Shown here: one piece after another, positions 8,317 through 17,265 of the stretch | How positions within the stretch are numbered: the stretch's first letter is position 1 | Layout: every line of letters begins with the position of its first letter | Source of the DNA: [Clostridium] saccharolyticum WM1 | Lineage (GTDB): Bacteria > Bacillota > Clostridia > Lachnospirales > Lachnospiraceae | DNA length: 64,000 nt | Assembly: GCF_000144625.1 (NCBI RefSeq) | Contig: NC_014376.1 | Span: 3,744,501 to 3,808,500, forward strand | Reading direction: 5' to 3' | The notes under the pieces: generated by a model | Told to the model about the DNA's origin: nothing | Database searches by the model: none | The model's input: only the letters and a program-made list of their open reading frames with translations | Made by a program: the position numbers and the translations under genes

Positions 8317-9159
8317 CTATCTTAATTCAGTTGTAGGAATGGTGTCCATATCGTCAAATGCCTGGTTCTCTCCGCCCATTGCCCAAATGAAAGTATAATT
8401 GCTTGTACCTGCACCGGAATGGATGCTCCAGGATGGACTGATCACTGCCTGCTCATTCTGCATAACAATGTGTCTTGTCTCATTGCCTTCGCCCATCATA
8501 TGGAATACTACGTTGTTCTCCGGAATTTCGAAATACATGTAGACCTCCATACGTCTTTCATGGGTATGGGATGGCATGGTATTCCATACACTGCCGGGAT
8601 CCAGAACGGTCATACCCATGGAAAGCTGGCAGGTCTCCAGCACATCCGGATGAATGAACTGGTTGATTACACGCTTATTGGATGTCTCCATCGCTCCAAG
8701 CGGCTTCTTTGCCGCTTTTTCAATCGGAATGAAGGTGGTTTTGCAGGACTTATGAGCCGGCGCACTTACCATATAGAATTTTGCCGGGTTTGAACTATCC
8801 TCGCTTGTAAAGGTCACCTCTTTTGTTCCCTTGGTAATATATAAGCAATCCTTATATCCCATTTTGAACTCTTCCCCATCAGCTACGATCTTTCCGGCAC
8901 CTCCAATGTTAAAGATACCGATTTCACGTCTCTCAAGGAAATAACTTGTCCCAAAATTTTTCCAGATATCAATCCCTTTGTCAATAGAAACAGTCTCCGT
9001 TGTAGGCATACAGCCTAAGGTTACCATGCGGTCAACGTGAGAATATACGGCAACTACCTCATTGGCAATGTATAAGTTTTCAATTAAAAATTCATTTCTT
9101 GTTTCTTCCGTGGTATAACGTTTAAAATCTTTCTGATTTGCTGAATAGCGGATATCCAT
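8317..9159 (-). CDS. kduI: 5-dehydro-4-deoxy-D-glucuronate isomerase
   Basis: KduI interconverts 5-keto-4-deoxyuronate and 2,5-diketo-3-deoxygluconate in the breakdown of pectin or glycosaminoglycan oligosaccharides. At 280 residues it matches the family (E. coli KduI is 278). Diagnostic segments include MDIRYSANQKDFKRYTTEE, VAVYSHVDRMVTLGCMP and the cupin metal-binding run PSHTHERRMEVYMYFE, which supplies two His and a Glu, with the last His in SWSIHSGAGTSNYTFIW. It stands alone between a chemoreceptor and a two-component system, with its own promoter and terminator, so other pathway genes must be elsewhere. The start has AAGGAGG upstream. Confidence 0.96.
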   Translation of the reverse strand: MDIRYSANQKDFKRYTTEETRNEFLIENLYIANEVVAVYSHVDRMVTLGCMPTTETVSIDKGIDIWKNFGTSYFLERREIGIFNIGGAGKIVADGEEFKMGYKDCLYITKGTKEVTFTSEDSSNPAKFYMVSAPAHKSCKTTFIPIEKAAKKPLGAMETSNKRVINQFIHPDVLETCQLSMGMTVLDPGSVWNTMPSHTHERRMEVYMYFEIPENNVVFHMMGEGNETRHIVMQNEQAVISPSWSIHSGAGTSNYTFIWAMGGENQAFDDMDTIPTTELR

Positions 9160-9209
9160 TTATTAAAAACCTCCTTATTTAATTAGATTTGAAATAACTG
9201 ACCTGCTTC

Positions 9210-9238
9210 ATCGTATCATAATGAGATTTTTAATTCAA
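9210..9238 (-). promoter_or_regulatory. kduI promoter
   Basis: TTGAAT (9233-9238), a 17-base spacer, then TACGAT (9210-9215) preceded by TGA (extended -10). It lies 50 bases upstream of the kduI start, after the chemoreceptor stop. Confidence 0.65.
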
Positions 9239-9295
9239 TATTTTCTTGAATATATCCTTAAAAAGAACATAGCAGCCTGATTATTACTCGGAAAT

Positions 9296-11071
9296 TCATT
9301 TAATACCAGATGAATGCCCCAGCACTTCCTGTGATACAATTTTAAATTTGCTCACTTCTTCCCGCAGCAAATCTGCCTGCGCAGACAGTTCTTCACTGGA
9401 GGCAGAACTTTGTTCGGCTGTTGCCGCATTGCTCTGTACCACTGCAGATATCTGGGAAATACCGCAGGTCACTTCATTCATGGCAATCGTCTGTTCCCGG
9501 GATGCCCTTTCCACCGTTTCCATCAGTTCACGCATATGCCTTGCCTGATTGATAACATCCATGAGAAGGTCCGCATTGTCCCGTGCGGTATCCATTCCAT
9601 CCTTTACAGCCTTGGAAGCATTATCAACCAGCACAGCCGTCTGTCTTGCAGCCTGGGCTGCTTTGGCTGCAAGGCTGCGGACTTCATCCGCTACAATAGC
9701 AAATCCCTTACCCGCTTCTCCTGCCCGGGCAGCCTCCACAGCCGCATTCAGGGCCAGAAGGTTTGTCTGAGAAGCAATTCCATCGATATCCTGGGTAACC
9801 TTTCCAATTTCATCTGATGTAGTTTTTATCTCGTCCATCGCATTCAGCATCTGCTTCATTTTTGCGTTGCTTTCTTCTACCCGTCCTACGGTCTGCTCCA
9901 CATATCCGGTTGCTTTTTCAATATTGGCAGAGCTTTGCTCTACCTTTGTGGAGACTTCAGTGATAGATAACGAAAGCCGCTCAATGGTTCCGGCCTGTTC
10001 AGCCGCTCCTGATGCAAGGGCCTGGGCGGCGTCTGCCACCTGGGAAGAACCTGCACTCACCTGATCCGCTGACTGGTGGATCGCCTGCAGTGTCTGGTTA
10101 AGCTGCCGGTAAATCAGCAGAAGGGAATCGTGAATGGGTTCAAAATCACCGGTAAATTCTTTTTCCACCGGAAGAGTCATATCTCCCTGTGCCATATGCT
10201 GCAAATGTATGGTAATATCATCTACTACATCGCGCATCTGAGTGATCAGCTCATCGGTCGCATAGGAAAGTACCTCCATCTCGTCCTTTGTCTGGCTGAC
10301 TGGCACGGGTGGTGTATGTACATCTCCTGCTGACAAAAGCTTCAGACGGCCTGCAATGGGACCAAGAGGTGCTGTAATCCGGTTCAGCAGGACGGCAAGC
10401 ACGAAAAGACCGATTATACAGATACTTAAGGAGACTCCAAGCAGCAGCAAAATTTCAAAAATCTTTTGCTTTTGGTAATTAGCAACAGCGCCGTCTATAT
10501 CGTCAATATAATTCCCTGTACTGATATACCAGTCATAGGGTTCAAACTTTAAGGTATAGGCTCTCTTTGCAAATACGCCATCCTGTCCGGGTTTGGTAAA
10601 ATAAAAATTCGTATACCCGCCTCCCTGATTGGAACCGTTTTCGAGCAGCTTGCGGATATAATAATTACCGGCCAGATCCTGTTCATCATACCGTTCCTTC
10701 CCCTCGTAATCGGGGTTCCTATGTACGGCACATAATCCTGTAGATGTATCTGCCCAGAAATAACCTTTTCCATCCCCGTAGCGGGTATCACGAACAATAG
10801 CTTCTGCATTTTTACGGGCTTCCTGCTCTGTGATTTCGCCGTTTTCATAACGTTTATAATTGGCATCCAACACGCTTACAATACTTTCAACCGCTGTTTT
10901 AATATTTGCATCGAAGCTTTGATAGCTTGAGTCAATCCAATTCTGATACACCCGGTTTAGGCTGACGTAAAAGATTGCTGTTAATAGGAAAATCGTACTG
11001 AAAACCAAAACACTTACAAATAAAATAAGTTTGCCTCTTACCTGCAATCTGTATCTTTTCTGTTTTTCCAT
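9296..11071 (-). CDS. methyl-accepting chemotaxis protein with Cache sensor domain
   Basis: A 591-residue membrane chemoreceptor that would signal to CheA and the flagellar motor. A transmembrane helix near residues 15-38 is followed by a periplasm-facing single-Cache domain ([22 protein letters not shown] and [13 protein letters not shown]), a second helix near 200-225, a HAMP domain and a long coiled-coil signalling domain with the hairpin tip [20 protein letters not shown] and the segment [21 protein letters not shown]. The start at 11071 has GGAGG 9 bases upstream; two earlier in-frame ATGs (11110, 11095) lack a good SD. The sCache_2 type fold often binds small carboxylates, but the ligand here is unknown. 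Confidence 0.95.
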   Translation of the reverse strand: MEKQKRYRLQVRGKLILFVSVLVFSTIFLLTAIFYVSLNRVYQNWIDSSYQSFDANIKTAVESIVSVLDANYKRYENGEITEQEARKNAEAIVRDTRYGDGKGYFWADTSTGLCAVHRNPDYEGKERYDEQDLAGNYYIRKLLENGSNQGGGYTNFYFTKPGQDGVFAKRAYTLKFEPYDWYISTGNYIDDIDGAVANYQKQKIFEILLLLGVSLSICIIGLFVLAVLLNRITAPLGPIAGRLKLLSAGDVHTPPVPVSQTKDEMEVLSYATDELITQMRDVVDDITIHLQHMAQGDMTLPVEKEFTGDFEPIHDSLLLIYRQLNQTLQAIHQSADQVSAGSSQVADAAQALASGAAEQAGTIERLSLSITEVSTKVEQSSANIEKATGYVEQTVGRVEESNAKMKQMLNAMDEIKTTSDEIGKVTQDIDGIASQTNLLALNAAVEAARAGEAGKGFAIVADEVRSLAAKAAQAARQTAVLVDNASKAVKDGMDTARDNADLLMDVINQARHMRELMETVERASREQTIAMNEVTCGISQISAVVQSNAATAEQSSASSEELSAQADLLREEVSKFKIVSQEVLGHSSGIK

Positions 11072-11313
11072 GCTGTGCTTCCTCCGTGATTGCATAAACT
11101 TTTCTTTCATGCAATATCATACCTCGCCCCGGGAATTTGTGCAATGCAACTTTGTTCAGAATTGTGTAAAACTATTTCGGTACTTCCCCCTTTATTTCCT
11201 TGAAATACTTAAATAAACAAATGAGTTTTCTGAAATAACTATAGTTTCCTTCTTATATCGCCTTCTTGTTCCTGTCACTGCCATCAAGAATACCATTCAA
11301 ATAAGGACATAAA

Positions 11314-11376
11314 GTTATTCCGAAGTTTCTGCCATACTTTTATGTAACAAAGCATTTGCTTCAACTTCGGAATAAC
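11314..11376 (-). terminator. inverted repeat past the collagen-like gene, possible terminator
   Basis: GTTATTCCGAAGTT (11314-11327) and AACTTCGGAATAAC (11363-11376) are a perfect 14-bp inverted repeat with a 35-base loop, 38 bases beyond the collagen-like stop. The T-run after it is weak on either strand, so it may act as an RNA stabiliser or a protein site instead. Confidence 0.45.
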
Positions 11377-11414
11377 CGTTATATCACCTGATACTGCCAT
11401 CCATTCTTTTTATG

Positions 11415-12566
11415 CTATGCGATCCTGTGAATTGACCATATGATTCCACCCGAATTGGCTCCACCAAGATTAAGATTTAAGGACATACCGCTTGATACAT
11501 AAAACAATCCAACAACGTCACCGCTGTTTAATAATGCATCACCAGCCAAAGTAACCGTTCCGTTACCTAATATAGCCCTTAAAGTCAGAGCTATCAAGCT
11601 GACGTTTAGAATCGGGAATAACCCGCTTACTAGCGTATCGGTTGTAGGCGATGTCCTTGATACCGCAAAAGATGGATTTACAGCATTTCCAATAGAACCT
11701 GTAATTGCTGCTGTCGTGGAATAGTTAATGGTTGCCTTTATAGAATATCTTCCCGTTTCAGGAACCGTAAAGTTACCTGTTGCAGCATTAAAGCCGGCAT
11801 CCCCATAGTAAGGAGCAGTTGTGGTCCAGTTTGTTATTTGTGTGTCTGAAGATACCGCCAAGGTAGATTTGAATGCGGAAAATCCTGTTGTGGCAAAAAC
11901 AGGACCCGTTGGACCGGTTGGGCCCGTTGGGCCGATTAGTCCTTGCGGGCCGGTCGGGCCGGTTTCTCCCTGGAGACCCGTCGGACCCGTTGGACCGATT
12001 AGTCCTTGCGGGCCCGTTGGGCCCGTTTCTCCCTGGGGACCCGTCGGACCCGTTGGGCCGATTAATCCTTGCGGGCCGGTCGGGCCGGTTTCTCCCTGGG
12101 GACCCGTCGGACCGGTCGGACCGATTAATCCTTGTGGGCCGGTTGGGCCCGTTTCTCCCTGGGGACCCGTCGGACCGGTCGGACCGATTAATCCTTGCGG
12201 GCCGGTCGGGCCGGTTTCTCCCTGGGGACCCGTCGGACCGGTCGGACCGATTAATCCTTGCGGGCCCGTTGGGCCGGTTTCTCCCTGGGGGCCGATCGGA
12301 CCCGTTGGACCGATTAATCCTTGCGGGCCGGTCGGGCCGGTTTCTCCCTGGGGACCCGTCGGACCCGTTGGGCCGATTAGTCCTTGGGGGCCCGTTGGGC
12401 CCGTTTCTCCCTGGGGGCCGGTCGGACCCGTTGGGCCGATTAGTCCTTGGGGGCCAGTCGGGCCGATTTCTCCCTGGGGACCCGTCGGACCGGTCGGACC
12501 GATTAATCCTTGCGGGCCGGTCGGGCCGGTTTCTCCCTGGGGACCCGTCGGACCTGCTGGTGTCAA
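11415..12566 (-). CDS. collagen-like GXY-repeat surface protein (BclA-like)
   Basis: A 383-residue protein: about 220 residues of collagen triplets made of ten copies of a 21-residue unit ([21 protein letters not shown] with few changes), then a C-terminal domain of about 155 residues beginning [16 protein letters not shown], which looks like the trimeric C1q/TNF-like head of exosporium proteins (a strand-rich segment with [18 protein letters not shown]). Such proteins form filaments on spores or cells. The start is doubtful: the frame opens after two stops, has no ATG, and the only usable codon is a TTG at 12566 without a visible SD. The gene may therefore have lost its natural N-terminus, including any spore-targeting peptide. 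Confidence 0.8.
   Translation of the reverse strand: MTPAGPTGPQGETGPTGPQGLIGPTGPTGPQGEIGPTGPQGLIGPTGPTGPQGETGPTGPQGLIGPTGPTGPQGETGPTGPQGLIGPTGPIGPQGETGPTGPQGLIGPTGPTGPQGETGPTGPQGLIGPTGPTGPQGETGPTGPQGLIGPTGPTGPQGETGPTGPQGLIGPTGPTGPQGETGPTGPQGLIGPTGPTGLQGETGPTGPQGLIGPTGPTGPTGPVFATTGFSAFKSTLAVSSDTQITNWTTTAPYYGDAGFNAATGNFTVPETGRYSIKATINYSTTAAITGSIGNAVNPSFAVSRTSPTTDTLVSGLFPILNVSLIALTLRAILGNGTVTLAGDALLNSGDVVGLFYVSSGMSLNLNLGGANSGGIIWSIHRIA
11905..12545 (-). repeat. ten tandem 63-bp repeats encoding collagen triplets
   Basis: The 63-bp unit recurs ten times with scattered synonymous changes such as GGACCCGTC/GGACCGGTC and few amino acid changes (EI for ET, PI for PT, GLQ for GPQ). The unit number can vary by recombination or slippage. 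The G+C content is far above that of the neighbouring Gabija genes. Confidence 0.9.
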
Positions 12567-12669
12567 GACAGGACTAAAAAATATTTATTAGTTGGTAAAT
12601 GCCACAAAAAACACGCTTTTTCAGGTTGTTTTCCGTTCGCAGTTTCATTTAATTTCTCTCACCAGACTC

Positions 12670-12825
12670 CTATCTCTGTTTGATTTGCCGCAGGGCTAGA
12701 AATGTATCTACATCAACCAGTGGTTCACGTGTATTTTGGATTTCTTCACACTGCCCCGTTGCATTGTCTAGGCAGACTCCCTTTATGCTAAAGCAAAAAC
12801 GGAATGAAGAAGGCCTTAAGTTTCC
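12670..12825 (-). pseudogene. possible 3' fragment of an unidentified gene
   Basis: A 51-codon open frame without a start codon reads as plausible protein (segment GVCLDNATGQCEEIQNTREP, then LVDVDTFLALRQIKQR and a stop). It is bounded upstream by a TAG and lies between gajB and the collagen-like gene. It may be the tail of a gene disrupted when the defence genes arrived. No family is recognised, and it could be chance. Confidence 0.25.
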
Positions 12826-12859
12826 CTATCGCAAAAGGTTTAATATATTTGATGCTCAT

Positions 12860-14719
12860 TTAATCACAGTTAATAACAGTAGAGATACCTGGCAACTTTA
12901 ATAGTTCAAAAAATTCGTTTATTTCTGTATGTTTTTGATTTGGATTCCTTAACTTGTGACGATATGCACAAAATGAAAAAGACAAAAATTCTTTTGCCCT
13001 CGAAAGAGCGACAAAAAAAGCACACCTATCTTCTTCAGGTTGATTTCTAAAACTCCAAAAAGCACCATCTTCAAGCCCTACAAAGTAAACAGCTGTATAC
13101 TCAAGCCCCTTACTTTTATGTATAGTCATAATTGGTATAGAATATAATCCTTGAAAATTTTCAAAGGATAGATTCCAATTATTACATTCTTCAAATTCTT
13201 TCCATAATAGATCAATCATTTTATTAACAATATCTTCAAAGAAATTTCCTTGTGCATATGTTGGATATAACGCTTTTATTTTCTCAATATCAAAGAATTG
13301 AATAATGTTATTTATTACTTCGTGAAATTCGGTTTCCGTAATATCTAAAGCTAATTTCTCAGATGTCGCATTCAGAAGGTTTATTAAATTAATATGCTCC
13401 TGATCATATGCGTCAGATCTTTCGGTTGAATCAAATCCTTTCAGTCCTTCCATTGCGTTATTAACATATTCCCATTCTGTAGGTGAGCGTCGATTGATTG
13501 AAACTTTTAATGTATTCAAAACGAGTACAACAATAAATTCCTTTAATATGTCTTGATACTCCGTTTCTATTCTTGCCTTAATACCAAAAGAAGAAAGTAC
13601 TGTTACAAGAGTATCTATGTAGTTTCCCGGTAATTGTTTAACTAAAATACAAATATCTTTTAATGAAACTCCATTAGATATTTTCTCGGTTATATCTGCA
13701 ACCAGATATTTTGCTTCCAGATCTTCATTTTCTGATATATACAGTTTTATATCCCCATCATTCTTCTCCCATTTTTTTGAAGTTTGTAAATCAATAAGAT
13801 CCACCTGTAAAGAGGTGTACATTAATTTCTGTAAATCAACTAGTCGTGGCGCAGATCTATGATTCATCAATAGTGGAATCTTCATAGCGTTGAAATCCTG
13901 CTGAAAATCTTCAAAGATAGTTTTCCTCGCACCTGCCCACACCATGATTCGCTGTTTATTATCCCCCACAGCAGTGATCTTAGAATTAGAATTTTGAAAA
14001 CCCATTTTAACCAAATCATATTGCAAGCTGGTTGTATCCTGAAATTCATCTAAAAATACATGGGAATATGTCGCTTGTAAACCTCTTAATACATATGGAT
14101 TCGTTGAAAAAATATATATTGTCAACATACTTATCATTTTAAAAGTTAAGCACGAAGGATTATCATCAAAACCTCTAATTAGTAATCTCCATACATTACT
14201 ACCAATAGAATCTCCGCATACGGGTAAAGGAGTTGTTGCAATCACATTTTCATAATACACTGCCAATCTACTAGGTGTTAAACCTCTAGGATTCAAATAA
14301 CCAGATTTCTTGAATGCTGCATCAATAGTTTTCTTGTCTCCTATAATATAATCCTTGCTAGGACAAAGTTCTTCTGGTAAAGCATTTCTAAATTGATCCA
14401 GAATCTTTTTTGCAAACGCATCGTAAGTGAGAGAAGAAAATCTGATAGCATATTCTTTTCCATATCTACTTTCTATTCTCTCTTTTAAGTTTGCAGCAGC
14501 GTCAGTTTTAAAACTGATAGCAAGTATTTTTTTGGGATATGTACAGATATTTGTTTGAAATAAATATCCTGTTTTTTGTGCGAGTAATTCGGTTTTTCCA
14601 GCACCTGGCCCTGCAACGACCAGTACATTTTTTTCAGCTTTTACAGATGTTGTTGCATTTTCTTCCAATATTATTCCACCACTCGGTGTCCATTGTAAAG
14701 GTGGGATTCTTTCCTGCAT
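12860..14719 (-). CDS. gajB: Gabija-type UvrD/PcrA-like helicase GajB
   Basis: A 619-residue superfamily 1A helicase-like protein, here the second gene of a Gabija antiphage pair. All motifs are visible: Walker A AGPGAGKT (residues 36-43), DEFQDT (224-229), GDNKQRIMVWAGA, the motif IV region HRSAPRLVDLQ, motif V IMTIHKSKGLEYTAVYFVGL and motif VI FFVALSRAKEFL. In studied systems GajB senses or processes DNA ends and forms a complex with GajA. It is somewhat longer than the first described GajB proteins (about 490 residues). The start has GGAGG 6 bases upstream and lies 16 bases after the gajA stop, so the pair is one operon. Its base composition is AT-rich, unlike the genes on both sides. Confidence 0.85.
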   Translation of the reverse strand: MQERIPPLQWTPSGGIILEENATTSVKAEKNVLVVAGPGAGKTELLAQKTGYLFQTNICTYPKKILAISFKTDAAANLKERIESRYGKEYAIRFSSLTYDAFAKKILDQFRNALPEELCPSKDYIIGDKKTIDAAFKKSGYLNPRGLTPSRLAVYYENVIATTPLPVCGDSIGSNVWRLLIRGFDDNPSCLTFKMISMLTIYIFSTNPYVLRGLQATYSHVFLDEFQDTTSLQYDLVKMGFQNSNSKITAVGDNKQRIMVWAGARKTIFEDFQQDFNAMKIPLLMNHRSAPRLVDLQKLMYTSLQVDLIDLQTSKKWEKNDGDIKLYISENEDLEAKYLVADITEKISNGVSLKDICILVKQLPGNYIDTLVTVLSSFGIKARIETEYQDILKEFIVVLVLNTLKVSINRRSPTEWEYVNNAMEGLKGFDSTERSDAYDQEHINLINLLNATSEKLALDITETEFHEVINNIIQFFDIEKIKALYPTYAQGNFFEDIVNKMIDLLWKEFEECNNWNLSFENFQGLYSIPIMTIHKSKGLEYTAVYFVGLEDGAFWSFRNQPEEDRCAFFVALSRAKEFLSFSFCAYRHKLRNPNQKHTEINEFFELLKLPGISTVINCD

Positions 14720-14735
14720 ATAAAACCTCCATACA

Positions 14736-16799
14736 TTAAATTAAGAGCTTCTTTGCTGTATCTATCAACCTACTAATTACACTTGGAATATTCCAAGCTA
14801 AATCGGAATCATCAAGTTGTGAAAGTGCAGAAATATGTGTACTAGGTTTACCGCGATTTAAAAAGAAATAATTGTACCAAACCATTAATCTTTTTTGTTT
14901 ATCTGAATACGTTATTCCCTTACCACCACATTCTTTAAGCGTATTTTGAACATCGCATGTTATTCTTTCTTGATATTCAGGAGAGATTGATAGTTCGTTT
15001 TCTATATCTTGAATTCTTATAGTTGTATTTTCGTCCTCTTCATCTTTCTTGCTAATACGAGGACCTTCTTTTTTCGAAAGAATAGCTTTGTATTCTTCCT
15101 CAAAATTTTCAAGCATGAGAAAATCAATATCAAGAGGAGATGAAAAGAAAATATTGTAACTTTCTAAAAATTCAATCCATGAATTCATATCTTCAATGAG
15201 GTTAACATCCCAATCATTCATTTTATCTAATTCTTTATTTGTTAAAACTCCACCTTCTACTTTTAAAATTTCTTTCTTGTTATATCCATTTTCAATCAAT
15301 TGCTTTAATACATATTTTATACGTCCCCATCCACCTCCATCTCGTTCTCTATCCAAATCGAGTAATGTTATATGTGGTATCTTCAAGTCATTAAGCAGAC
15401 GCCAAAAATGATTTACATGTCTTCCACCTAAGGGAATAATAGAAATACCGGAACTATCAACACCATCTCCATTTGTTTCTAAAAACTTTGGAAGCAGAAT
15501 TTCTTCACTATCACCCTCTCCAAGTATAACTAATTTTGCAAAGTAAAGTTCAGGGTATGCCTTTACTGCTTCCTTTACATATTTATATTGATCTGAAAGC
15601 TTTTCTTTGTCAGGTAAGGTTATATGGCGTATTTCTGTTGACAACATGTCTGGTATCAATCTAAAATATCGTAATTCTTCAGGTGAAATTCTTTTAACAA
15701 TTGCAGGAGAATGAGATGTTAGAAGTGTTTGAGCATTACATTTTTTAGAAATATCTCTCAACTTTCCAATAAGTTTTCCTAAAAGATGTGGCGCAATATG
15801 ATTTTCCGGTTCTTCAACCGCAACAATAGTTAATATTGGTGGTGTTCTACTAAAAGATAGCTCTTTACCCTTTTCTATTTCTTCTCTTATTTTATTTTCA
15901 ACATCTAACATACTATCAACCATGGAAATATAAAATAACGACCTCAATCCATCACCCATTTCATCAATAGAAAATTCTCGTTCTGTAACAGTTGGAGAAA
16001 AAAGAACTTCTGCCTTTTTAATTGCAGATTCTATATTGGTAGAATTAAATCTAAGTTGCGCATTTGAATATCTACTGTCCGAATGGTATTCTTCCCATTC
16101 GTCGTGAACAGCATTTTTAAGTATAGAGACTCCACTTTCTTTTAAAAATTCATCATTTAAATCTTGAATTAATCCTTTAACACTTTCTTTGGTAGAGTCT
16201 TTCCAATTAATGCTATTCATTATTTGATACATCATACTTCCTGATGCATTTTTCAACTGCTTAGAAGGGTCACGAACTGCTGGTACATAAATCATACGAA
16301 TTCTATTTATATCATGTCTACTTGCAATCCTTTTATTTTCCTCTCCTATTTCTTCTGATTCAGGACAAGTAATATAATAAACCTTACTCTCAATAGATCC
16401 TTCAATATTACTACTTTTTTCCCAAGTTGCCTCCAAGCGAATACGTAAATAGGGTACACTTCCTGGGGATTCTACAACAAAACTATCAAAAAAAGTTGGT
16501 ATTGCATATGTAGTAGATTCTTTTTCTTTTTGGAGCTCGTTAAAATGAAAGACTGCTTCCACATATAAACTTTGTTCTTCAAGATCTTCGGGTGCCTTAT
16601 CTTTGGGAAGGAAAAAATCACCTCGCTCCAAAATACGATCACTAGAATTTTCTGAAAAAATGGTATTTAATGCATTAAGTGCAGCAGTTTTTCCTGAACT
16701 ATTATTCCCTATCAATGCAGTTAATTCATCAAAGTTAATAATCTGCTCAGATTCTCCAAATGAACGATAATTGTATAATTTAAGTTTAGCCAGCTTCAT
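14736..16799 (-). CDS. gajA: Gabija-type OLD-family ATPase/nuclease GajA
   Basis: A 687-residue OLD-family protein: an ABC-type ATPase with a C-terminal TOPRIM nuclease domain, the DNA-cutting half of Gabija defence, whose activity in known systems is restrained by nucleotides until phage replication depletes them. Walker A is GNNSSGKT (residues 31-38), the signature-like region FSIDEMGDGLRSL lies near 276-288, Walker B is VAVEEPENH (326-334) and the His switch is LLTSHSPA. The TOPRIM metal residues are Glu428 in LGEGDSEE and the DLDRE pair Asp481/Asp483. It precedes gajB by 16 bases. A stand-alone OLD nuclease is the alternative, but the adjacent UvrD-like gene makes Gabija the better call. 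Confidence 0.87.
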   Translation of the reverse strand: MKLAKLKLYNYRSFGESEQIINFDELTALIGNNSSGKTAALNALNTIFSENSSDRILERGDFFLPKDKAPEDLEEQSLYVEAVFHFNELQKEKESTTYAIPTFFDSFVVESPGSVPYLRIRLEATWEKSSNIEGSIESKVYYITCPESEEIGEENKRIASRHDINRIRMIYVPAVRDPSKQLKNASGSMMYQIMNSINWKDSTKESVKGLIQDLNDEFLKESGVSILKNAVHDEWEEYHSDSRYSNAQLRFNSTNIESAIKKAEVLFSPTVTEREFSIDEMGDGLRSLFYISMVDSMLDVENKIREEIEKGKELSFSRTPPILTIVAVEEPENHIAPHLLGKLIGKLRDISKKCNAQTLLTSHSPAIVKRISPEELRYFRLIPDMLSTEIRHITLPDKEKLSDQYKYVKEAVKAYPELYFAKLVILGEGDSEEILLPKFLETNGDGVDSSGISIIPLGGRHVNHFWRLLNDLKIPHITLLDLDRERDGGGWGRIKYVLKQLIENGYNKKEILKVEGGVLTNKELDKMNDWDVNLIEDMNSWIEFLESYNIFFSSPLDIDFLMLENFEEEYKAILSKKEGPRISKKDEEDENTTIRIQDIENELSISPEYQERITCDVQNTLKECGGKGITYSDKQKRLMVWYNYFFLNRGKPSTHISALSQLDDSDLAWNIPSVISRLIDTAKKLLI

Positions 16800-17091
16800 A
16801 ATTTTCCTCCATCAAAGACAAAAATTTTTATACATACATATTTATTTCCTACAGTATAACATTTTTCACAATATTTGTCATTGATGATGGTCTCTTTTTC
16901 GTAATATTTATGATTAATTTCCCTAAAAGCGATTAAAAATATCTTCTTGTATCCAAACTCTAATTTTTATAGACTGAGAGTAAAAGAAAAACTTCGCTTT
17001 GAGCAAAATCCAATATTACTTGAATAATAATTGCCCATAATAACATAAGTCCTGTTCTGCTAGATACAAAATATTATTATAGCCAATAAGG
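16800..17091 (-). other. gene-free AT-rich stretch upstream of gajA
   Basis: No convincing gene is seen in the 466 bases between gajA and the recombinases (16800-17265). An AT-rich gajA upstream region is followed by the recombinase operon terminator at 17092-17140. The element end or attachment site of the serine recombinases is expected near here but cannot be fixed from this sequence alone. Confidence 0.5.
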
Positions 17092-17140
17092 AAAATTAAA
17101 AACGCCATCCTTAGGCTTGTTGAACTTTCGGACAGCGTTT
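17092..17140 (-). terminator. rho-independent terminator of the recombinase operon
   Basis: On the minus strand AAACGCTGTCC (17130-17140) pairs with GGATGGCGTTT (17100-17110) with two wobble pairs, followed by TTAATTTT. It lies about 125 bases past the last recombinase gene. Confidence 0.7.
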
Positions 17141-17265
17141 GGTATGGTCATTCAATTATATGCTCTATTTTTTGTTGCATGAAGCTTTGAAAACAAAGGA
17201 TTTTCAACTCTTAGCATAAATCTATGTCTCGGCGAATTTGACGGTCTCATGAATCCTGAATTTCC

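Noticed and set aside
11905..12545. Regularly spaced repeats resembling a CRISPR array
   Set aside because: The 63-bp units are contiguous, keep a reading frame of Gly-X-Y triplets and have no unique spacers; they are collagen repeats.
11821..12591. Long plus-strand open frames opposite the collagen-like gene
   Set aside because: They mirror the repeat composition (GPVGP-type translation) and lack start signals; shadows of the minus-strand gene.
12860..16799. Retron, CBASS or restriction system in the defence region
   Set aside because: No reverse transcriptase, nucleotidyltransferase of the CD-NTase type or methyltransferase is present; the two genes fit Gabija.
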